A stretch of 64,000 bases of DNA from Nostocoides_A vanveenii (GCF_039531165.1 NZ_BAAAPN010000019.1:17554-81553), one strand, 5' to 3'. Positions 43,425-55,205 are shown, numbered from the stretch's first letter. Notes: generated by a model not told the origin, from the letters alone. Made by a program: numbers and translations.

Positions 43425-43889
43425 GTGAATATCGAACAGACCGTATCGGCGGCCGTCGCGGGCCTTCAGCTCGGCAACACCTTCACCTTCGACGACCTCC
43501 GCGACACCGTCCAAGACCGGCGGCACCGCCGGCTCCGCATCGTTGAACTCGCAGACCTCGACGCCCACGACGGCCTCTGCGCGGCCTTGATCTCCAACGA
43601 CGCCGAAGACTTCGTGCTCCACGCCCGCAGTGACTCCGCGCTGCATCGCCAGCAGTTCGTGCTCCACGAGCTCTCCCACATGATCCTCGGGCACTGCGAC
43701 GGCGACGACTGCGCCGTCGAGGAGGTCTTGCTGCCTAACATCCCGCCGTACACCAGAGGTCGCCTGCTCAGGCGGCAAGACCTCGACAGCGAAACCGAGA
43801 TCGCCGCCGAGTCACTCGCCGACCGGCTCGCCGCCGGCATCCGAGGATCGGTGTTCGCCGAATCCAGATACTCGGAGGTCTTCGGATGA
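43425..43889 (+). CDS. ImmA/IrrE-family metallopeptidase
   Basis: 154 residues with HELSH at 81-85 and a following Glu-containing helix (DSETEIAAESLADRLAAGI), the zinc-protease signature of ImmA/IrrE. LRIVELADLDAHDGLCAALISNDAEDFVLHARSDSALHRQQFVLHE fits the family. ImmA cleaves an ImmR-type repressor on an SOS or quorum signal; here the substrate is probably the regulator encoded 61 bp upstream. The stop overlaps the next start by 4 bp. Confidence 0.88.
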   Translation: MNIEQTVSAAVAGLQLGNTFTFDDLRDTVQDRRHRRLRIVELADLDAHDGLCAALISNDAEDFVLHARSDSALHRQQFVLHELSHMILGHCDGDDCAVEEVLLPNIPPYTRGRLLRRQDLDSETEIAAESLADRLAAGIRGSVFAESRYSEVFG

Positions 43890-44896
43890 TCCAGACGCTC
43901 GTCGCGACGCTCATGTGGGCGCTTGTGGCGAGCCTGCTCATCTTTCGTCGTAAACGCGCCGACCGCAGCATCACCTACGCCGCCCTCACCATCGCCATCG
44001 CGATGACGCTGAACGTCGATCGCATCTACGCGGTCATCGATCCGCTCCTCGGCGGCACCAACATCGCGACGCTGATCGCGGACGCGCTCCTGATGACCGG
44101 GCTGTTCTTCCTCGGGCGCGGCGTCATGAAGTCCGGCGAGTACCGGCCCAGGCTCGTCCGCGTCGCCGTCAGCGCGCCCGTCCTGCTCTTCGCGCTGCTC
44201 GCGATCACCGCATCGTTCCTGTTCATCGACCGCGGCACCACCACGACACGATTCATGAGCGATCTCGGCGCGCAGCCAGCGGCGGCGGTCTACTCGATCA
44301 TCAACTTCAGTTACGGAGCACTCGTCATCGCAACGATGCTCGTCCTCGCCGCACGGCAGTCTCGCGACAGCACCGGCATCCAGCGCCTGCCCGCGGCACT
44401 GTTGAGCCTGGGGTCGGCGTTCGGCGTCGCGCTCTGCCTCGCCGTGATCGTCATGGATATTGCCCACGCCACCGGCCACCTCGATCTCATGCACACGATC
44501 CAGTCCGCCTACGATCCGCTCTCCGCCCTTACTTTCCTGTTCCTCTGTGCCGGGTTCGCGGTCCAGCCTGCCGTTCGCCGCGCCCAGCACCATGCCCGAC
44601 GTCGGCACACCATCTCGTTCACGGCGCAGTTGGAGCCGCTCTGGCACCGGGCGACGTACGCGCGGCCCGGGCTGAGCCAGGCCGACCCCTTCGCCGCCAA
44701 CAGCGAAGACCCCGAAGGGCACCTGCACCGAGTGATCGTCGAAATCCGCGACGCGATGATCGACCCCCGCATCACCTTCGACATCAGCACCGACGACCGC
44801 GACCTGCTCGAACGCGCCGAGAGCCACCTCGTCGGAAGCGACAGCGCCCTCACAACGACCCTGACCGTTCCGAACATCGAGGAACGGGAGCCATGA
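43886..44896 (+). CDS. MAB_1171c-type membrane protein (DUF6545-like)
   Basis: 336 residues: seven or so membrane helices in the first 225 residues (MIQTLVATLMWALVASLLIF; ALLMTGLFFLGRGVM; VLLFALLAITASFLFI and others), then a soluble C-terminal domain of about 110 residues (LWHRATYARPGLSQADPFAANSED, HRVIVEIRDAMIDPRITFD). MAB_1171c-like proteins are repeatedly encoded next to XRE and ImmA genes in actinobacteria, as here. A sensor or exporter for a signal that activates the protease is plausible, without evidence. Confidence 0.8.
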   Translation: MIQTLVATLMWALVASLLIFRRKRADRSITYAALTIAIAMTLNVDRIYAVIDPLLGGTNIATLIADALLMTGLFFLGRGVMKSGEYRPRLVRVAVSAPVLLFALLAITASFLFIDRGTTTTRFMSDLGAQPAAAVYSIINFSYGALVIATMLVLAARQSRDSTGIQRLPAALLSLGSAFGVALCLAVIVMDIAHATGHLDLMHTIQSAYDPLSALTFLFLCAGFAVQPAVRRAQHHARRRHTISFTAQLEPLWHRATYARPGLSQADPFAANSEDPEGHLHRVIVEIRDAMIDPRITFDISTDDRDLLERAESHLVGSDSALTTTLTVPNIEEREP

Positions 44897-46029
44897 TCGG
44901 CCGCATCGCCCTCGGTGGAGGGATCGCCGCAGCAGCGGCCGCCGGGGCCGGGTGGGCCGTCGCGCGGCGACTCACGGCACCCGTCGGCCCACGCACGTTC
45001 GACCTCACGATCCGCAGCGTTGAGCACGACGACAATGGCGACCTGATCGTGCTCGACCGCACCGCGCAGACCACAGCGCCTGGCATCTACAACCTCTGGT
45101 TCGAGCACGGCGGCTGGGCACAGCTCTCCACCGAGATCGTCGATCGCGGGGCTACTCGCGTCGCCCGCAGGATCACGGGCACCACACCTGACTTCACTCC
45201 GAAGGCTGGCAATTGTGTTTCGTGGAGCGGCGTCTACTACGCCACCCCAGCTGACGCCGGGTTCCATGCACGCGACATCACCATCACGACCCCCGCAGGA
45301 CGATGCCGGGCGTGGCGCGTTGACGGCGACCCCGCGACGTGGGCGATTCACATCCACGGACTCGGTAGCACCCGCGCCGGCACGCTGCGCGGCGTCCTCG
45401 CCGCAACCGAGCTTGGCTACATCTCCCTCGTCATCAGCTACCGCAACACAGCAGAAGGGCCACGAGTCGGCACTGGCCGCTCAACCCTCGGCTGTACGGA
45501 GAAGGCCGACGTTGACGAGGCCATCGGATACGCCGTCCGACGAGGAGCCCAACGAATCGTGCTCTTCGGCTGGTCGATGGGAGCCGCGATCGCCCTCCAG
45601 CTCGCCAACCGGCCTCGACACGAGGGACTGATCGCCGCACTCGTACTCGACTCACCAGTCCTCAACTGGACCGAAGTCATCAAGGCCAACAGCGCCCGCA
45701 CCGGACTGCCCGCAGCAGCCGGGCACCTCGCGATCCCATGGCTCACCCTCACACCACTGGCTCGCACTGTGGGCTTGCCGGGAAGTATCCCGCTCCGCTC
45801 CTTCGACTGGACATCCCGAGCCGTAGAGCTCAACACGCCGACCCTGATCGTCCACGGCACCCGAGACGACTCCGTCCCCGTCCAGCTCTCACAAGCACTC
45901 CGAGACGCCCGCCCAGACCTTGTTGATCTGGCGACCTTCGACGCCGGCCACACCCTCTGCTGGAACGCCGACCCCGACCTGTGGCACGAGACAGTGACCA
46001 CCTGGCTCAAGGCCCGCGTCCTGCACTGA
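44893..46029 (+). CDS. Alpha/beta hydrolase
   Basis: 378 residues; ATGA overlap with the membrane protein gene. An N-terminal helix (IALGGGIAAAAAAGAGWAVA) may anchor it. The fold is visible: oxyanion HGLG, nucleophile elbow GWSMGAAI (Ser), acid in VHGTRDDSVP and His in DAGHTLCW. A preceding domain of about 130 residues has no known match. Substrate unknown. It is the last gene of the four-gene module beginning at 42932, so it may be co-regulated with the element switch. Confidence 0.85.
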   Translation: MIGRIALGGGIAAAAAAGAGWAVARRLTAPVGPRTFDLTIRSVEHDDNGDLIVLDRTAQTTAPGIYNLWFEHGGWAQLSTEIVDRGATRVARRITGTTPDFTPKAGNCVSWSGVYYATPADAGFHARDITITTPAGRCRAWRVDGDPATWAIHIHGLGSTRAGTLRGVLAATELGYISLVISYRNTAEGPRVGTGRSTLGCTEKADVDEAIGYAVRRGAQRIVLFGWSMGAAIALQLANRPRHEGLIAALVLDSPVLNWTEVIKANSARTGLPAAAGHLAIPWLTLTPLARTVGLPGSIPLRSFDWTSRAVELNTPTLIVHGTRDDSVPVQLSQALRDARPDLVDLATFDAGHTLCWNADPDLWHETVTTWLKARVLH

Positions 46030-46164
46030 TCGGCCGAGCGGAGCGACCGACCTCGGCACCCATCTCGTTCGGCCACGCCCGGAGAAACCCAACTCAAGCC
46101 GTAGCTCAACCGGTATCATCGTGGGTGTTGGCCTGCCTGGGCCATAGAGCGAGGGAGGACCAAC

Positions 46165-46419
46165 GTGGCTGAGCCGTGGCTGTCCGCAGACGACATCGCC
46201 GCCCACCTCGGGATCACCAAAGACACCGTCTACACCTGGATCGCCGAGAAGGCCATGCCCGCCCATAAGGTCGGACGCCTCTGGAAGTTCCAAGCCAGCG
46301 AGATCGACGACTGGGTGCGCGCGGGCGCGGCAGCCAGCGACCGAGAGCTCCCCGTAGCCCATCCCGGTGTCGCTGGTCGCTCCTACGCTCATGACAACGA
46401 CGAGCACGGGGAGGGGTGA
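46165..46419 (+). CDS. MerR/excisionase-type helix-turn-helix protein
   Basis: 84 residues: WLSADDIAAHLGITKDTVYTWIAEKAMPAHKVGRLWKFQASEIDDWVRAG is the excisionase-family winged HTH (helix-turn-helix_17). It directly precedes a restriction-like methyltransferase gene (2 bp to the ATG), where small HTH proteins often act as the control protein. A promoter is likely in the 135-bp gap upstream (GGTATCAT near 46111 could be a -10). Confidence 0.82.
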   Translation: MAEPWLSADDIAAHLGITKDTVYTWIAEKAMPAHKVGRLWKFQASEIDDWVRAGAAASDRELPVAHPGVAGRSYAHDNDEHGEG

Positions 46420-46421
46420 AG

Positions 46422-47066
46422 ATGAACCTGAAAGACGCCCAGCGCTTGGTGAAGTCCAAGCAACGCGTTGCGGACCACGGCGAGGTGTTCACGCCGGCGT
46501 GGATGGTCGAGGACATGCTCGACCTCGTTAAGTACGAGTCTGAGCGGATCGACTCCCGCGTGCTCGAACCCGCCTGCGGCTCGGGCAACTTCCTCATCCC
46601 CGTCCTGGCTCGCAAGCTCGCCACGGTCGAACTTCGGCACGGCAAGAGCGAGTTCGAGAAGCGCCACTACGCCCTGTTCGCGCTGATGTGCACCTACGGT
46701 ATCGAACTTCTCGCAGACAACGCCGAAGAGTGCCGCCACAATCTCGCCGAGGTGTTCAACACGTTCTTGGGTATCGGCAACGATGACCAGTGGGCGCGAG
46801 CGGCCCGCGCGGTTCTCGCCGTGAACATCGTCCAGGGCGATGCCTTGACCATGACCGTGCCAAGCGGCCAGCCGATCACCTTTCCTGAGTGGGGCTACCT
46901 CGGTAAAGGCAAGTTCCAGAGGCGCGACTTTCGCTACGACGACCTCACTCAGCGCGCCTCGTACGAGGGAACCCTATTCGGCGAGCTCGATGACGAGGAC
47001 CTGTTCGTCCCCGCGCAGACTTACCCGACGATGACCGTCAGTCAGATCGCCGAGGCCGCCGCGTGA
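46422..47066 (+). CDS. N6-adenine methyltransferase, SAM-binding subunit-like (lacks NPPY)
   Basis: 214 residues from the ATG at 46422 (GGGGAGGGG upstream; GTG 46416 overlaps the previous stop). It has the entry EVFTPAWMVEDML (about 21-33) and a perfect SAM motif VLEPACGSGNFL (47-58), as in type I/Eco57I-like adenine methylases. The catalytic NPPY/F motif is missing: the region where it should occur reads TFPEWGYLGKGKFQRRDFRYDDLTQ. Alone it should not be able to methylate. The next gene has NPPY but a degraded SAM motif, so the two may be halves of one enzyme. Confidence 0.8.
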   Translation: MNLKDAQRLVKSKQRVADHGEVFTPAWMVEDMLDLVKYESERIDSRVLEPACGSGNFLIPVLARKLATVELRHGKSEFEKRHYALFALMCTYGIELLADNAEECRHNLAEVFNTFLGIGNDDQWARAARAVLAVNIVQGDALTMTVPSGQPITFPEWGYLGKGKFQRRDFRYDDLTQRASYEGTLFGELDDEDLFVPAQTYPTMTVSQIAEAAA

Positions 47067-48716
47067 CCCTTGCACCTTTCACCCTCCGAGGGCACAACCC
47101 GGATGTCTTGACCTGTATCGCGAACCTATCCAACGATGAGGTCTTCACCCCGCCGGAGTTTGCGAACCAGATGCTCGACACGCTTGCTGCCGCGTGGGCA
47201 GACGCCAACGACGGTGCCGACATCTGGGCCAACCCCGATGTCACGTTCCTCGATCCGTTCACCAAGTCCGGTGTGTTCCTCCGCGAGATCGTGCGCCGGC
47301 TCACCGACGGACTGATCCTGACGATCCCCGACCTCACCGAACGCGTCGATCACATCCTCACCCACCAAGTGTTCGGCATCGGGATCACCCAGCTCACGGC
47401 GCTGCTCGCGCGCCGGAGCGTCTACTGCTCGAAGGTCGCCAACGGGCCGCACTCGATCGCTAGGTCATTCACGACCGAGGACGGCAACATCTGGTTCGAG
47501 CGCACGGAGCACACCTGGGGCGGCGGGAAGCGGGAGTTCCGTGCTGATCCACTGACCAGCGAGGAAGTCGCTGTCTATACCAACCGCAAGTGCATCTACT
47601 GCGGGGCGGGCGAGGATGACTACGCACGTGGTGACGATCTTGAGACTCACGCCTACGCCTTCATCCACACTGACGACATCAAAGCTCGCATCGCCGAGCT
47701 GTTCGGAGACAACATGCAGTTCGACGTCATTATCGGCAACCCGCCGTACCAGCTCAGCGACGGCGGCTACGGCACCTCCGCTGCACCGATCTACCAGATG
47801 TTCGTAGAGAAGGCACTTGGGCTCGACCCACGCTTCGCAGTCTTCGTCACCCCGTCTCGCTGGTTTGCAGGTGGCAAGGGTCTCGATGAGTACCGCAAGA
47901 AGATGCTCTCCGATCACCGCATGCACGACATCGTCGACTACCCAAAACTTTACGAGGCGTTCCCGGGCGTGAAGATCAGAGGTGGCGTGTCGTACTTCCT
48001 TTGGGACCGCGAGCATGACGGACCTTGCACCATCCAGACAATGTGGGACGGGCAGCCGGTGGGAGAAAAGGCGACGCGATACCTCGATGCCTACGATGTG
48101 CTGGTCCGTCGGAATGAAGCGGTTCCGATCCTCGATAAAGTTCGGGCGCACGCTGAGCCAACGCTCGACTCACGGGTGTCGAGCCGTAAGCCTTTCGGAC
48201 TGCCGACCAACTTTCACGGCAAGCCAAGCGCCACTGCCCTCAAGGCTCCGGTGGAACTCTTCGGCTCGCGGAGGGTGAGCTGGGTGGATCGTGCCGAGAT
48301 TCCGCTCAACGACTCGTGGGTTGATGAGTGGAAGGTGCTCATGACCGCAGTGCAAGGCACGAGTGCTGCGATTGAAACCAAGTTCCTCTCGCGCCCGATT
48401 CTCGCGGGTCCAGGCACCGCGTGCAGCGAGACGTATCTTGTCGCTGGCCGGTTCGGGATCGAGGAGGAGGCTCGGCGCTATGCCGGGTACCTGCGAACGC
48501 GCTTTGTCCGGTTCCTTGTGTCGTTGCGGAAGTCCACTCAGCACGCTACCAAGGACGTTTACTCATTCGTTCCGGACGTTCCGCTCGACCAGGACTGGAC
48601 TGATGCTCTCCTTTACGAGCGCTACGGACTGACCGACGACGAGATTGCATTCATCGAGTCGCAGGTCGCCGCCCACGACGACACCCTCTTCGACGAGGAC
48701 GGGGCCGACGAAAGCG

Positions 48717-48724
<8 letters not shown>
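47063..48724 (+). CDS. Eco57I-type methyltransferase-like protein with NPPY but altered SAM motif
   Basis: 553 residues from a GTG overlapping the previous stop. EVFTPPEFANQMLDTL (26-41) repeats the entry of the first methylase. The SAM motif is FLDPFTKSGVFL (62-73) instead of DPACGSGxFL. A pair of cysteines (KCIYCGAGE, about 177-184) suggests a small zinc site. The catalytic motif is intact: DVIIGNPPYQ (221-230). The C-terminal half (from about 370) should be a target-recognition region. The stop overlaps the helicase start. Confidence 0.82.
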
Positions 48725-51287
<2,563 letters not shown>

Positions 51288-51318
51288 GCATCTGTCCGCC
51301 TGACCGAGAGAATCCCGC

Positions 51319-53097
51319 ATGTCCTTTCAGACCCCGCGCAGCATCGAGGAGATGCTCACTGCCATCCACAAGCGCGAGTACCTGATGCCGGCGATCCAGC
51401 GCGAGTTCGTCTGGGATGCCGATCAGATCACCAAGCTCGTCGACAGCCTCATGCGCGGGTACCCGGTCGGGTCGTTTCTGTTGTGGGACGTGAAGCCCGA
51501 GACGGCCCAGTCGTACACGTTCTACGAGTTCCTGACGAACTATCACGAGCGCGATAACCCATATGCGGACAAGGCGACCGTTCCCTCCGGGAGTGGCACG
51601 ACGGCAGTGCTCGATGGGCAGCAGCGCCTCACCTCGTTGAACATCGCGCTGTACGGCAGCTTCGCGGAGAAGAAGAAGTACGCCTGGTGGAACAGCGCCG
51701 ATGCGTTCCCCGTCAAGCGCCTCTACCTCAACCTCGTCGACGAGCCCGACGACGAAGAGCTCGGCACCAAGTACGACCTGCGGTTCCTCACCGACCGGGA
51801 AGCCGCCCCAGCGGCCGGTGAGGCTGACAAGTGGTTCCGGGTCGGCGCGGTCCTCGATCTCGCCAACGCCGGCCCGGCGATCATGCGGGAACTGGAGCAA
51901 CGGGGTATCGCCGGATCGGCTGACGCGTTCCAGCGGCTCTACGACCTGTACGAGGCAGTGCGGGTTCTCAAGCCGATGAACTACTTCCTGGTCACCGATC
52001 AGGACGCCGACAAGGTGCTCGAGATCTTTGTTCGCGTCAACAGCGGCGGCACCACGCTCTCCTACTCGGACCTGCTGCTGTCGATGGCCACGAACCAGTG
52101 GCAAGAGCTGGACGCCCGTGAGGAAGTCCGCTCGCTGGTCTCCGAGATCAACAGCAACGCCGGGCGCCAGTTCTCCTTCTCCAAAGATGTGGTGCTGAAG
52201 ACCGCGCTGACGATCGCGGACGTGGATGTGCGGTTCAAGGTCACCAACTTCACCCAGGGGAACATGGCCAAGGTGGAGGCCGCGTGGCCGCAGATCAAGG
52301 GAGCCTTGCTGCGTGCTGCGACGGTGCTCCAGCAGTTCGGGTACAACGAACGCAACCTCACCGCGAACAGCGTGATCGTCCCCGTCGCGCACTACCTGCA
52401 CCTGCGGCGTGCAGGCGACTCCTATCTCGACTCCACCGCGGACGCCGCCGACCGGCTCGCCCTTCAACGGTGGGTGACCCGCTCGCTGGTCAAGCGCGGC
52501 ATCTGGGGGTCGGGACTCGACACGCTCCTCACCCGCATCCGCGATGTCCTTCGGACCAACTCGGCGAGTGGCTTCCCGGTCGCCGCGGTCGAGGAGGCGA
52601 TGGCGGCCGTCGGCAAGAGCCTCGCGTTCGACAACGCCGAGATCGACGAACTGCTCAACCTCAAGTACGCCGGCCAGCGAACGTTCTCCGTCCTCTCGGT
52701 CCTGTACCCGGGACTGGATCTGAGCAAGAAGTTCCACGAAGACCACATCTTCCCCAAGTCCCGGTTCACCAAGAAGAAGCTCCTCGACGCCGGTGTCCCG
52801 CTCGACAGCATCGACGACTACCTGGCTGCCGTGAACCTCCTACCGAACCTCCAACTGCTCGCCGGGACCGCCAACATCGAGAAGCAGGACGGCCTGCCCG
52901 CCGAGTGGATCGACACCGCCTTCCCAAGCGAGGACAAACGAGCCACCTACCTCGCCGAGAACGACCTCGACGGCCTTCCACTCGACTTGCCCGACTTCAC
53001 CTCGTTCTTCGAGCAGCGCAAGCAGCGAATCCGGACCCGCCTCCTCGCCGCTCTGGGAACGACACCGGGCGCACCGGACGACGCGGCGCTCTCATAG
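51319..53097 (+). CDS. DUF262 (GmrSD-like) protein
   Basis: 592 residues, ATG 31 bp after the helicase gene. N-terminal DUF262 (ParB-like NTPase fold): IQREFVWDADQITKLVDSLMRGYPVGSFLLWDV and the signature AVLDGQQRLTSLN (DGQQR at 99-103), plus FVRVNSGGTTLSYSDLLLS. C-terminal DUF1524-like HNH region with EDHIFPKSRF (about 474-483) and NLLPNLQLLAGTAN. GmrSD type IV enzymes cut glucosylated 5-hydroxymethylcytosine DNA using NTP. Adjacent to methylase and helicase genes it could instead be a subunit of the same system. Confidence 0.87.
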   Translation: MSFQTPRSIEEMLTAIHKREYLMPAIQREFVWDADQITKLVDSLMRGYPVGSFLLWDVKPETAQSYTFYEFLTNYHERDNPYADKATVPSGSGTTAVLDGQQRLTSLNIALYGSFAEKKKYAWWNSADAFPVKRLYLNLVDEPDDEELGTKYDLRFLTDREAAPAAGEADKWFRVGAVLDLANAGPAIMRELEQRGIAGSADAFQRLYDLYEAVRVLKPMNYFLVTDQDADKVLEIFVRVNSGGTTLSYSDLLLSMATNQWQELDAREEVRSLVSEINSNAGRQFSFSKDVVLKTALTIADVDVRFKVTNFTQGNMAKVEAAWPQIKGALLRAATVLQQFGYNERNLTANSVIVPVAHYLHLRRAGDSYLDSTADAADRLALQRWVTRSLVKRGIWGSGLDTLLTRIRDVLRTNSASGFPVAAVEEAMAAVGKSLAFDNAEIDELLNLKYAGQRTFSVLSVLYPGLDLSKKFHEDHIFPKSRFTKKKLLDAGVPLDSIDDYLAAVNLLPNLQLLAGTANIEKQDGLPAEWIDTAFPSEDKRATYLAENDLDGLPLDLPDFTSFFEQRKQRIRTRLLAALGTTPGAPDDAALS

Positions 53098-53281
53098 CCC
53101 ACGTGACAGAGCGGGCACAGCCCTGGAGGGGTAGCACTCCGTTGCCAAGCGCGGTTATCTGCTGGTTCTGCGAGAGTTCGCCGGCATCGGTGACCAATCC
53201 AGTCGGCAGGCCCATCAGCCACTCCACGAACGCGGGTGCTGGGCGGGGGCCTTCGGTGTCATTCAGGAGGGCCTTTGTCAA
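53092..53281 (-). pseudogene. C-terminal fragment of a DNA cytosine-5 methyltransferase
   Basis: On the minus strand, RPAPAFVEWLMGLPTGLVTD and LSQNQQITALGNGVLPLQ are the C-terminal motif IX/X block of C5 methylases. One base shift near 53118 would restore the usual ending and stop (AVPALSRGL) at 53092, just beside the DUF262 stop. The N-terminal part is at 55206-55535, with about half of the protein missing between them. So this is the 3' remnant of one gene split by the mer cassette. Confidence 0.8.
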
Positions 53282-53288
53282 CCTGATC

Positions 53289-53319
53289 TGGCCCCGGGTG
53301 ACGGTTTGAAGTGGCCCCG
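53289..53319. repeat. Two TGGCCCCG boxes at the mer/dcm junction (IS-end-like)
   Basis: TGGCCCCG occurs at 53289-53296 and 53312-53319, 23 bp apart, in the junction between the dcm fragment and merA. Repeated boxes near an end are characteristic of IS21-family termini. No transposase remains, so this is only suggestive; no matching end is visible at the other junction near 55213. Confidence 0.35.
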
Positions 53320-53334
53320 TCGAGCTGTCTGCTA

Positions 53335-54711
53335 TCAGGCGCAGCAGGAGGTCGGGAGTTCGTTATGGAATAGGTTCGCAGTGAGGCGGATGCTTTCGGC
53401 CATGGTGAGGTACGGCGCCCAGGTGTCGGCGAGCTGAGTGACAGTGAACTCGGCTTTGATGGCGTAGGTCGCGGCGAGCATCATCTCACCCGCGGTGTCG
53501 GCGAGGGCGTGGATACCGAGCACTCTGCCAGTATCGGCGTCAGCGACGATCTTGAGGCCACCGCGGGTGTTGCGGTTAGTGATAGCCCGAGGCACGTCGG
53601 CCAGTCGCAGGTATCGGCAGGCGCACCGGTATCCGACGGCGATGGCTTCGGCTTCGGTGATGCCAGCGGAGGCGAGCTGGGGTGAGGTAAAGAGGACGGT
53701 GGGTAGCCCGGTGTAGTTGACCTGTTCGTGGTGGCCGAGGGCGTTGCGGGCGGCGATCTTCCCGGCCATCGCGGCGACATACACATACTCCGGCGCGTCG
53801 GTGACGTCGCCGGCCGCGAACACGGCTGGGTTTGTGGTCCGCTGTTCCTCGTTCACGACGACGAAGCCGCGCTCGTCGGTCGCGATGCCCGCCGCGCAGA
53901 GTTCGAGCAGCTGGGTTCGCGGTGTGCGGCCAGTGGCGATGAGGACACGTTCACCGGTAGCTTCCTTCCCCGTGCGGGTGACGACTCGGGCCAGCCCGTC
54001 GTGATTGGTGATCGCTGCTGCACGGTCTCCCATCACGGTGATTCCCTCGGTCAGGAAGGCTTTGCGGAGCTCGGAGGAGAGTTCGGGCTCGGCGTGCGGG
54101 GCGAGTCGGCCGATGATGGTGACCTCTACTCCGAGCCGTGCGAAGAGCTGGGCCTGTTCGAGACCTACGAAGCCGCCGCCGATCACCACGAGTGAAGCGG
54201 GCAGCTCGGTGAGTTCCATGGCTGTGGTCGACGTGAGGTAGTCGACCTGGTCGAGCCCTGGGATCGCGGGGACGTGGGGCTCGGCGCCGGTGGCGACGAG
54301 GTACGATCTGGCGCGAACCGGTCGTCCGTCGACGAGAAGGGTCTCCGCGTTGGTGAAGGTGGCGGTGCCGGGGATGATGTCGAACCCGTAGGCGGCGGCG
54401 ATGTCGGCGTATTTGGTCTGTCGGAGCATCCTGACCAGTTCATCCTTCTGCTGCACGAGCGCTCCGAGATCGACCGTGTCAGCGGAGGTGGGGGCGCCGG
54501 GGAACGGGTTCGTGAGGGCGGCGTGGCGGGTGTGCGCAGCTGCGAGGAGCGTCTTCGAGGGCACACAGCCGACGTTCACGCAGGTGCCGCCGAGCGTTCC
54601 GGACTCGATGGCCACCACGCTGGCCCCTTCGAGCCGGGCGTGGATCGCCGCGGACATCGCCGCCCCGCCCGTGCCGATTACCGCAAGATCGAGCTCGCCG
54701 TGCTGTGTCAT
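53335..54711 (-). CDS. merA: Mercuric reductase
   Basis: 458 residues from the ATG at 54711 (GAGGAGG upstream). FAD-dependent disulfide reductase: LAVIGTGGAAMSAAI, redox-active GGTCVNVGCVPSK (C44, C49), NAD site VVIGGGFVGLEQAQ, ATGRTPRT and the C-terminal FHNELPTSCCA with the vicinal Cys pair needed to bind Hg(II). It reduces Hg2+ to Hg0 in the cytoplasm. The N-terminal heavy-metal (HMA) domain is absent, as in the shorter MerA type. It is divergent from merR, with the operator between them. No merT, merP or merB is present. Confidence 0.94.
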   Translation of the reverse strand: MTQHGELDLAVIGTGGAAMSAAIHARLEGASVVAIESGTLGGTCVNVGCVPSKTLLAAAHTRHAALTNPFPGAPTSADTVDLGALVQQKDELVRMLRQTKYADIAAAYGFDIIPGTATFTNAETLLVDGRPVRARSYLVATGAEPHVPAIPGLDQVDYLTSTTAMELTELPASLVVIGGGFVGLEQAQLFARLGVEVTIIGRLAPHAEPELSSELRKAFLTEGITVMGDRAAAITNHDGLARVVTRTGKEATGERVLIATGRTPRTQLLELCAAGIATDERGFVVVNEEQRTTNPAVFAAGDVTDAPEYVYVAAMAGKIAARNALGHHEQVNYTGLPTVLFTSPQLASAGITEAEAIAVGYRCACRYLRLADVPRAITNRNTRGGLKIVADADTGRVLGIHALADTAGEMMLAATYAIKAEFTVTQLADTWAPYLTMAESIRLTANLFHNELPTSCCA

Positions 54712-54765
54712 GATGCCTCCTCGTGGTGGACCCGGACCGCTCATCCGGGCGCGTAGGACAGAATG

Positions 54766-54789
54766 GACCTTCAAGCATGCTTGAAGGTC
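54766..54789. promoter_or_regulatory. MerR-type operator, perfect 24-bp palindrome
   Basis: A complete 24-bp palindrome centred at 54777/54778 with half-site ACCTTCAAGC. MerR-family regulators bind such palindromes inside an over-long promoter spacer. In the merA direction a TTGACC -35 lies at its edge (54792-54787) with a candidate -10 about 19-20 bp further. It also sits 25 bp before merR. Confidence 0.88.
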
Positions 54790-54813
54790 AAGCCCGCAGC
54801 GGAGGTGCCAACG

Positions 54814-55203
54814 ATGCGGATCGGGGAGCTCGCGGAGCAGGCGAGGACGAGACCGTCGACGGTGCGGTATTACGAGGAGCGAGGGCTGCTGCGGCCGCCG
54901 GAACGCACGCCCGCCGGCTACCGCGACTATGGTGACGAGACTGTGCAGCGACTGGAGTTCATCGACCGGGCTCGGGCTGCGGGACTCACCCTCGCGCAGA
55001 CCGCGGAGATCCTCGATATTCGCGATGCGGGACGTTCCCCGTGCGCGCACGTTCAGGACCTGCTTGACCGACGGCTGGTGGAGATCGACGAGCAGCTTGA
55101 GCAGCTGCGCGCCCTGCGAGGGAGCATCGTCGAGCTTCGCGCGCAGGCGGCCGCAACGGCGTCCGAAGCCTGCATACCGGAGTCCATCTGCCGCTACCTC
55201 TGA
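54814..55203 (+). CDS. merR: MerR-family mercury-responsive regulator
   Basis: 129 residues from the ATG at 54814. MRIGELAEQARTRPSTVRYYEERGLLRPPERTPAGYRDYGDETVQRLEFIDRARAAGLTLAQTAEIL is the MerR winged helix; the metal-binding part has Cys in SPCAHVQDLL and the C-terminal ACIPESICRYL. The three-cysteine pattern is that of Hg-sensing MerR, though the last two are closer (C-x5-C) than in Tn501 MerR (C-x8-C). It would activate merA through the palindrome upstream. It ends only about 10 bp before the dcm fragment. Confidence 0.9.
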   Translation: MRIGELAEQARTRPSTVRYYEERGLLRPPERTPAGYRDYGDETVQRLEFIDRARAAGLTLAQTAEILDIRDAGRSPCAHVQDLLDRRLVEIDEQLEQLRALRGSIVELRAQAAATASEACIPESICRYL

Positions 55204-55205
55204 AC

